From Bosea sp. (in: a-proteobacteria) (GTDB lineage: Bacteria; Pseudomonadota; Alphaproteobacteria; Rhizobiales; Beijerinckiaceae), in contig JAAVVV010000001.1 of the NCBI GenBank assembly GCA_023910605.1, positions 1,912,698-1,976,697 on the forward strand: a stretch of 64,000 nt of DNA, in the 5' to 3' direction. Position 1 is the stretch's first letter, and the number at the start of each line of letters is the position of its first letter. The position numbers and the translations under genes are program-made. A model generated the notes under the pieces. That model saw only the letters and a program-made list of their open reading frames with translations. It was not told where the DNA came from and did no database searches. This document shows, piece after piece, positions 61,023 through 64,000 of the stretch.

Positions 61023-61837
61023 TTCTCGCCTCCATAGATCTCGATCAGATGCCTGTCCTCAAGCGCGGAGGGCGGGCCATCGAAGACGATGGCGCCCTTC
61101 GACATGCCGATGATGCGGTGGGCGAAGCGCTTGGCGAGTTCGACATTGTGGATGTTGACGACAACCGGAATGCCACGCTCCGCCGCAAGCTTCTCCAGGA
61201 TCTCCATGATCTCGACCGAGGTCTTGGGATCGAGCGAGGAGGTGGGCTCGTCGGCCAGAATGAGATCCGGATTCTGCATAATGGCGCGGCAGATGCCGAC
61301 ACGCTGGCGTTGCCCGCCCGAGAGGGCGTCGGCGCGCCGCGTCGCCATCTCGCCAAGGCCCACGGCGTCGAGCAGCGCGAAGGCCCGCTCCACGTCATCG
61401 GAGGGAAAGCGCCTCAGGAAAGCCCGCCACCAGGGCAGGTAACCCAATCGTCCGCAGAGCAGGTTTTCGATCACCGAAAGCCGCTCGACCAGATTGTACT
61501 CCTGGAAGACCATGCCGATGGTGCGCCGCGCGGTGCGCAATTCCGCCCCTCTGAGCCTGGCGAGGTCGCGGCCCATGAAGATGATTTCCCCGCCGGTCGG
61601 ATCGACGAGGCGGTTGATGCAGCGGATCAGGGTCGATTTCCCTGTGCCCGACGGACCGATGATCGCGGTCAGGCCGCGACCCTCGATCGTGACGGTGACA
61701 TCGCGCAGCACGGGTTGCCCTGCGCGATATTCCTTGCGCAGGTTGCGGATCGCCACCTGCCGGTGACGCGCCGCATCCGGCGCGGAGCCCTTCGGCAACG
61801 CCTCGGCGCCGGCCTCGGCGACGGCTGCGGCCGGCAT
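61007..61837 (-). CDS. phnC: Phosphonate ABC transporter ATPase PhnC
   Basis: The 276-residue ATPase has Walker A GPSGTGKS, signature [10 protein letters not shown], Walker [14 protein letters not shown] and the His loop [10 protein letters not shown], all intact. The first 30 residues are an Ala-rich extension before the usual start of the fold. It overlaps phnD by three bases (ATGA) and phnE by 16. It powers uptake through the two PhnE subunits. Confidence 0.93.
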   Translation of the reverse strand: MPAAAVAEAGAEALPKGSAPDAARHRQVAIRNLRKEYRAGQPVLRDVTVTIEGRGLTAIIGPSGTGKSTLIRCINRLVDPTGGEIIFMGRDLARLRGAELRTARRTIGMVFQEYNLVERLSVIENLLCGRLGYLPWWRAFLRRFPSDDVERAFALLDAVGLGEMATRRADALSGGQRQRVGICRAIMQNPDLILADEPTSSLDPKTSVEIMEILEKLAAERGIPVVVNIHNVELAKRFAHRIIGMSKGAIVFDGPPSALEDRHLIEIYGGEKWLEG

Positions 61838-62898
61838 CAGGGACGCGGCGCGGCGGGAGCTGCGGGTGCTGCCGGCGGAGCAGCGCGGCGCGCGGCGGCC
61901 TCGGCCTCGCGCCTGGCTTCGGCGTCGTAGGCGGCGCGATTATATGGTGTGTTGGTCCGCTCGGCCACCTCGCGAACAGGGGCCCAGTCCTTCTGGTAGG
62001 TGATCGGAAGGAACCTATCGTCGCCGTTGAATTCCTTGACCATTTCGGGCGGGAACTTGAAGTCGTAGAAGCATTGCCGCACCTTGGCGGCCAGCTCTGG
62101 CTTGAGGTCATGCGCATGCGCAAAGGATGAGGTCGGGAATATCTGGCTCTTGTAGATCACCCGGAAGTTCTCCGGCTTCACCGTACCGCGATTGCCCATC
62201 CGCTCGAACACGTCCGACGCCACGGCGCCCATGTCGTAGTCGCCGGTATTCACGCCAAGCACGGAGCGATCATGCCCGCCCGACATGATCGGCTGGTAAT
62301 CGGTAACCGGTGTCAGCCCTTCCGCCGGAAACAGGGCGCGCGGGGCGAGATTGCCCGAGTTCGAGGAGGGCGAGGTGTGTGCAACCTTCCGGCCCTTGAG
62401 GTCGGCCAGCTTCTGGAAAGGTGAATCGGATTTCACGATGGCGAGCAGGTTGTAGCCGCGCACGCCAGCAGACGAGCCCTTGGCCGCGAACGGCACAGCG
62501 CCGGCGATGTTGACCGCAAAGCCCGTTGGGCCTGTCGAGTAGCCGGCCACATGCAGGCGGCCCGAACGCATCGCCTCGATCTGCGCGGAGTTGGACTGGA
62601 CAGGGAAATAGACCCAGCGCTTGGCGGTGCAGGTGCCGAGAAAGTCCATCAGCGGCTTGAAGATGTTGGCATAGACGGCCGGATCCTCGACGGGCGTATA
62701 GGCGAAGATCATGGTGGATGGATCACGCAGCTTGCTCGCATCCGTCGGCAGGTCCGCGACAAGATCGTTGTTCGCGTCGCAGTAAAGCGTGTCGAGCTGC
62801 CCGCGATTCGTGCAGCTGTCCTGCGAGAGGGCAGGGGTGCTGGCCGTGGCCACAGCGGCGCAGGCGACGCCCGCAAGGGCGAGGAACATTGTCTTCAT
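61837..62898 (-). CDS. phnD: Phosphonate-binding protein PhnD (periplasmic)
   Basis: The 353-residue protein has a Sec signal peptide (about 1-25, [22 protein letters not shown]). The mature protein matches the PhnD/phosphate-phosphonate binding family: [38 protein letters not shown] and [19 protein letters not shown], the last with the Ser/Thr residues that hold the phosphonate. An Ala/Pro-rich tail (after [11 protein letters not shown]) of about 20 residues is unusual for this family. It is the first gene of a phnD-phnC-phnE-phnE operon. No C-P lyase genes are in view, so the final substrate is open. Confidence 0.92.
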   Translation of the reverse strand: MKTMFLALAGVACAAVATASTPALSQDSCTNRGQLDTLYCDANNDLVADLPTDASKLRDPSTMIFAYTPVEDPAVYANIFKPLMDFLGTCTAKRWVYFPVQSNSAQIEAMRSGRLHVAGYSTGPTGFAVNIAGAVPFAAKGSSAGVRGYNLLAIVKSDSPFQKLADLKGRKVAHTSPSSNSGNLAPRALFPAEGLTPVTDYQPIMSGGHDRSVLGVNTGDYDMGAVASDVFERMGNRGTVKPENFRVIYKSQIFPTSSFAHAHDLKPELAAKVRQCFYDFKFPPEMVKEFNGDDRFLPITYQKDWAPVREVAERTNTPYNRAAYDAEARREAEAAARRAAPPAAPAAPAAPRP

Positions 62899-63059
62899 GA
62901 TGGGTCTTCCTCCGGTCGGGCGCCTTTTTTGGATGACGCCTCTATGCCAATTCGAACACGACGGTATATGTAGCCAGCAAAGCAGGCAAGCATCGCCGCG
63001 CGCTGTCGCCAGACTGTCGCAAAGCGAGGCTAACGCCTCGGCATCCAGGGAGGATCATC
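62899..63059. other. Divergent promoter region between phnD and a second binding-protein gene
   Basis: These 161 bp separate two divergent binding-protein genes and should contain both promoters. A GGGAGG ribosome site precedes the rightward gene. I see no clear Pho box or other named operator. Confidence 0.5.
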
Positions 63060-64000
63060 ATGTTTCAGCGTCGCGAATTGCTCGCCGCCACCGTCGTGAC
63101 AGTAGCTCTTGGGCTGTCTGCTCCGTCTTTCGCGCAGGCGCCCACAGGCAAGGTCACTGTCGTCACCTCGTTTTCGAAGGACGTCACCGACCCGTTCAAG
63201 AAGGGCTTCGAAGCCGCCTTTCCGGGCGTGACGCTCGAGGTTCAGAACCGCAACACCAATGCCGGCGTCCGCTTCGTGCAGGAGACGCGGGCCAACAACC
63301 AGGTCGACCTTTTCTGGGCCTCGGCGCCCGACGCCTTCGAGGTGCTGAAGACGGCAGGCCTGTTGCAGGCCTACAAGCCTGCCGCCACCGGCATCCCCGA
63401 GAAGATCGGTCCCTACAACATCACCGATCCGCAGGGCATGTATTTCGGCTTCGCGGCCTCTGGCTATGGCATCATGTGGAACGAGCGCTACCTGCGCGCC
63501 AACCGTCTGGCCGAGCCCAAGGAGTGGGCCGATCTCGCGAAGGCCGAATACTATGACCATGTGATGATCACCACGCCCTCCCGCTCGGGTACCACCCACC
63601 TTACGGTCGAGACGATCCTGCAAGGAGAGGGCTGGGACAAGGGCTGGGCCACGATGAAGGCCTTCTCCGGCAACATGCGCTCGGTCACGGACCGCTCCTT
63701 CGGCGTGCCCGATGCGGTCAATTCCGGCCAGGTCGGCCTCGGCATCGTCATCGACTTCTTCGGCTTTTCGGCCCGCGCGGCTGGCTTCCCCGTGAAGTTC
63801 GTCTACCCCACCGTCTCCACGGTCGTGCCGGCCAATGTGGCCATCATCGCCAACGCGCCTAACCAGGCCGGCGCGCGCGCCTTCGTCAATTATCTTTTGT
63901 CCGATGCCGGGCAGGAGCTTCTGCTTCAGCCCGCCATCAGCCGCCTGCCGGTCAACCCGGCCATTTATGCCAAAGCGCCTGAAGGCTACCCCAACCCGTT
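63060..64000 (+). CDS. ABC transporter substrate-binding protein (AfuA/PhnS-like), 3' end outside window
   Basis: The open frame runs from the ATG at 63060 through the end of the window, at least 313 residues. A signal peptide with twin Arg (QRRELLAATVVTVALGLSAPSFAQA) opens the protein. The mature part (GKVTVVTSFSKDVTDPFKKGFEAAFPGVTLEV...) belongs to the family that binds Fe(III), thiamine or 2-aminoethylphosphonate. It is divergent from the phn operon, which makes a phosphonate ligand attractive. No stop has been reached. Confidence 0.85.
   Translation, partial: MFQRRELLAATVVTVALGLSAPSFAQAPTGKVTVVTSFSKDVTDPFKKGFEAAFPGVTLEVQNRNTNAGVRFVQETRANNQVDLFWASAPDAFEVLKTAGLLQAYKPAATGIPEKIGPYNITDPQGMYFGFAASGYGIMWNERYLRANRLAEPKEWADLAKAEYYDHVMITTPSRSGTTHLTVETILQGEGWDKGWATMKAFSGNMRSVTDRSFGVPDAVNSGQVGLGIVIDFFGFSARAAGFPVKFVYPTVSTVVPANVAIIANAPNQAGARAFVNYLLSDAGQELLLQPAISRLPVNPAIYAKAPEGYPNP

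Overview
The window looks like a chromosome segment of a GC-rich alphaproteobacterium, most likely of the order Hyphomicrobiales (Rhizobiales). The evidence is a glpD-glpSTPQUV glycerol operon in the Rhizobium order, a usg gene, an HWE-family sensor kinase, exact EcfG-type promoters (GGAAC-N16-CGTT) ahead of stress genes, and a palindromic intergenic repeat. The genus cannot be fixed from this sequence.

Bases 1-15,780 are a defence island. It holds a Lon-like AAA+ ATPase without a protease domain, a PD-(D/E)XK-like protein, a small XRE regulator, a DUF4268 protein with a small partner, a nuclease-methyltransferase restriction enzyme split by a one-base frameshift, and a 2,109-residue SF1 helicase with a Vsr/DUF559-type nuclease domain. 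Its last gene (STAS-like) is cut by transposons.

Bases 15,779-26,286 are a nest of IS66-family elements of two types, here A (2,574 bp) and B (2,542 or 2,554 bp). Three insertions can be ordered exactly from 8-bp target duplications. The outermost flanks do not match, so host DNA was probably lost; the 5' ends of the genes on both sides are missing.

Bases 26,287-31,125 carry a tight cassette: a lipase (truncated by the nest and split by an IS5 element), a gluzincin-type metallopeptidase and a ComEC-like metallo-beta-lactamase-fold hydrolase. I do not recognise the combination as a named system; it is the best candidate here for something undescribed. Bases 31,150-33,350 are an IS graveyard (IS66 relic, IS3 fragments duplicated around an IS630).

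From 33.5 kb the DNA looks like GC-rich host chromosome. The blocks are: glycerol-3-phosphate dehydrogenase plus a glycerol ABC transporter (33.5-41.2 kb); a membrane alpha/beta hydrolase, transglutaminase-like proteins and small stress proteins (PRC barrel, glycine-zipper lipoprotein, DUF883, holin-like, CsbD; 41.5-48.6 kb); a quinone oxidoreductase; a receiver protein divergent from a large HWE kinase (50.8-55.2 kb); usg; a MoeA-like gene overlapping a MoeA-PBP fusion (56-59 kb); an ABM-domain protein; and a phosphonate-type ABC transporter (phnD-phnC-phnE-phnE) divergent from a second substrate-binding protein that runs off the window. Several gene relics lie between 43 and 55.4 kb.
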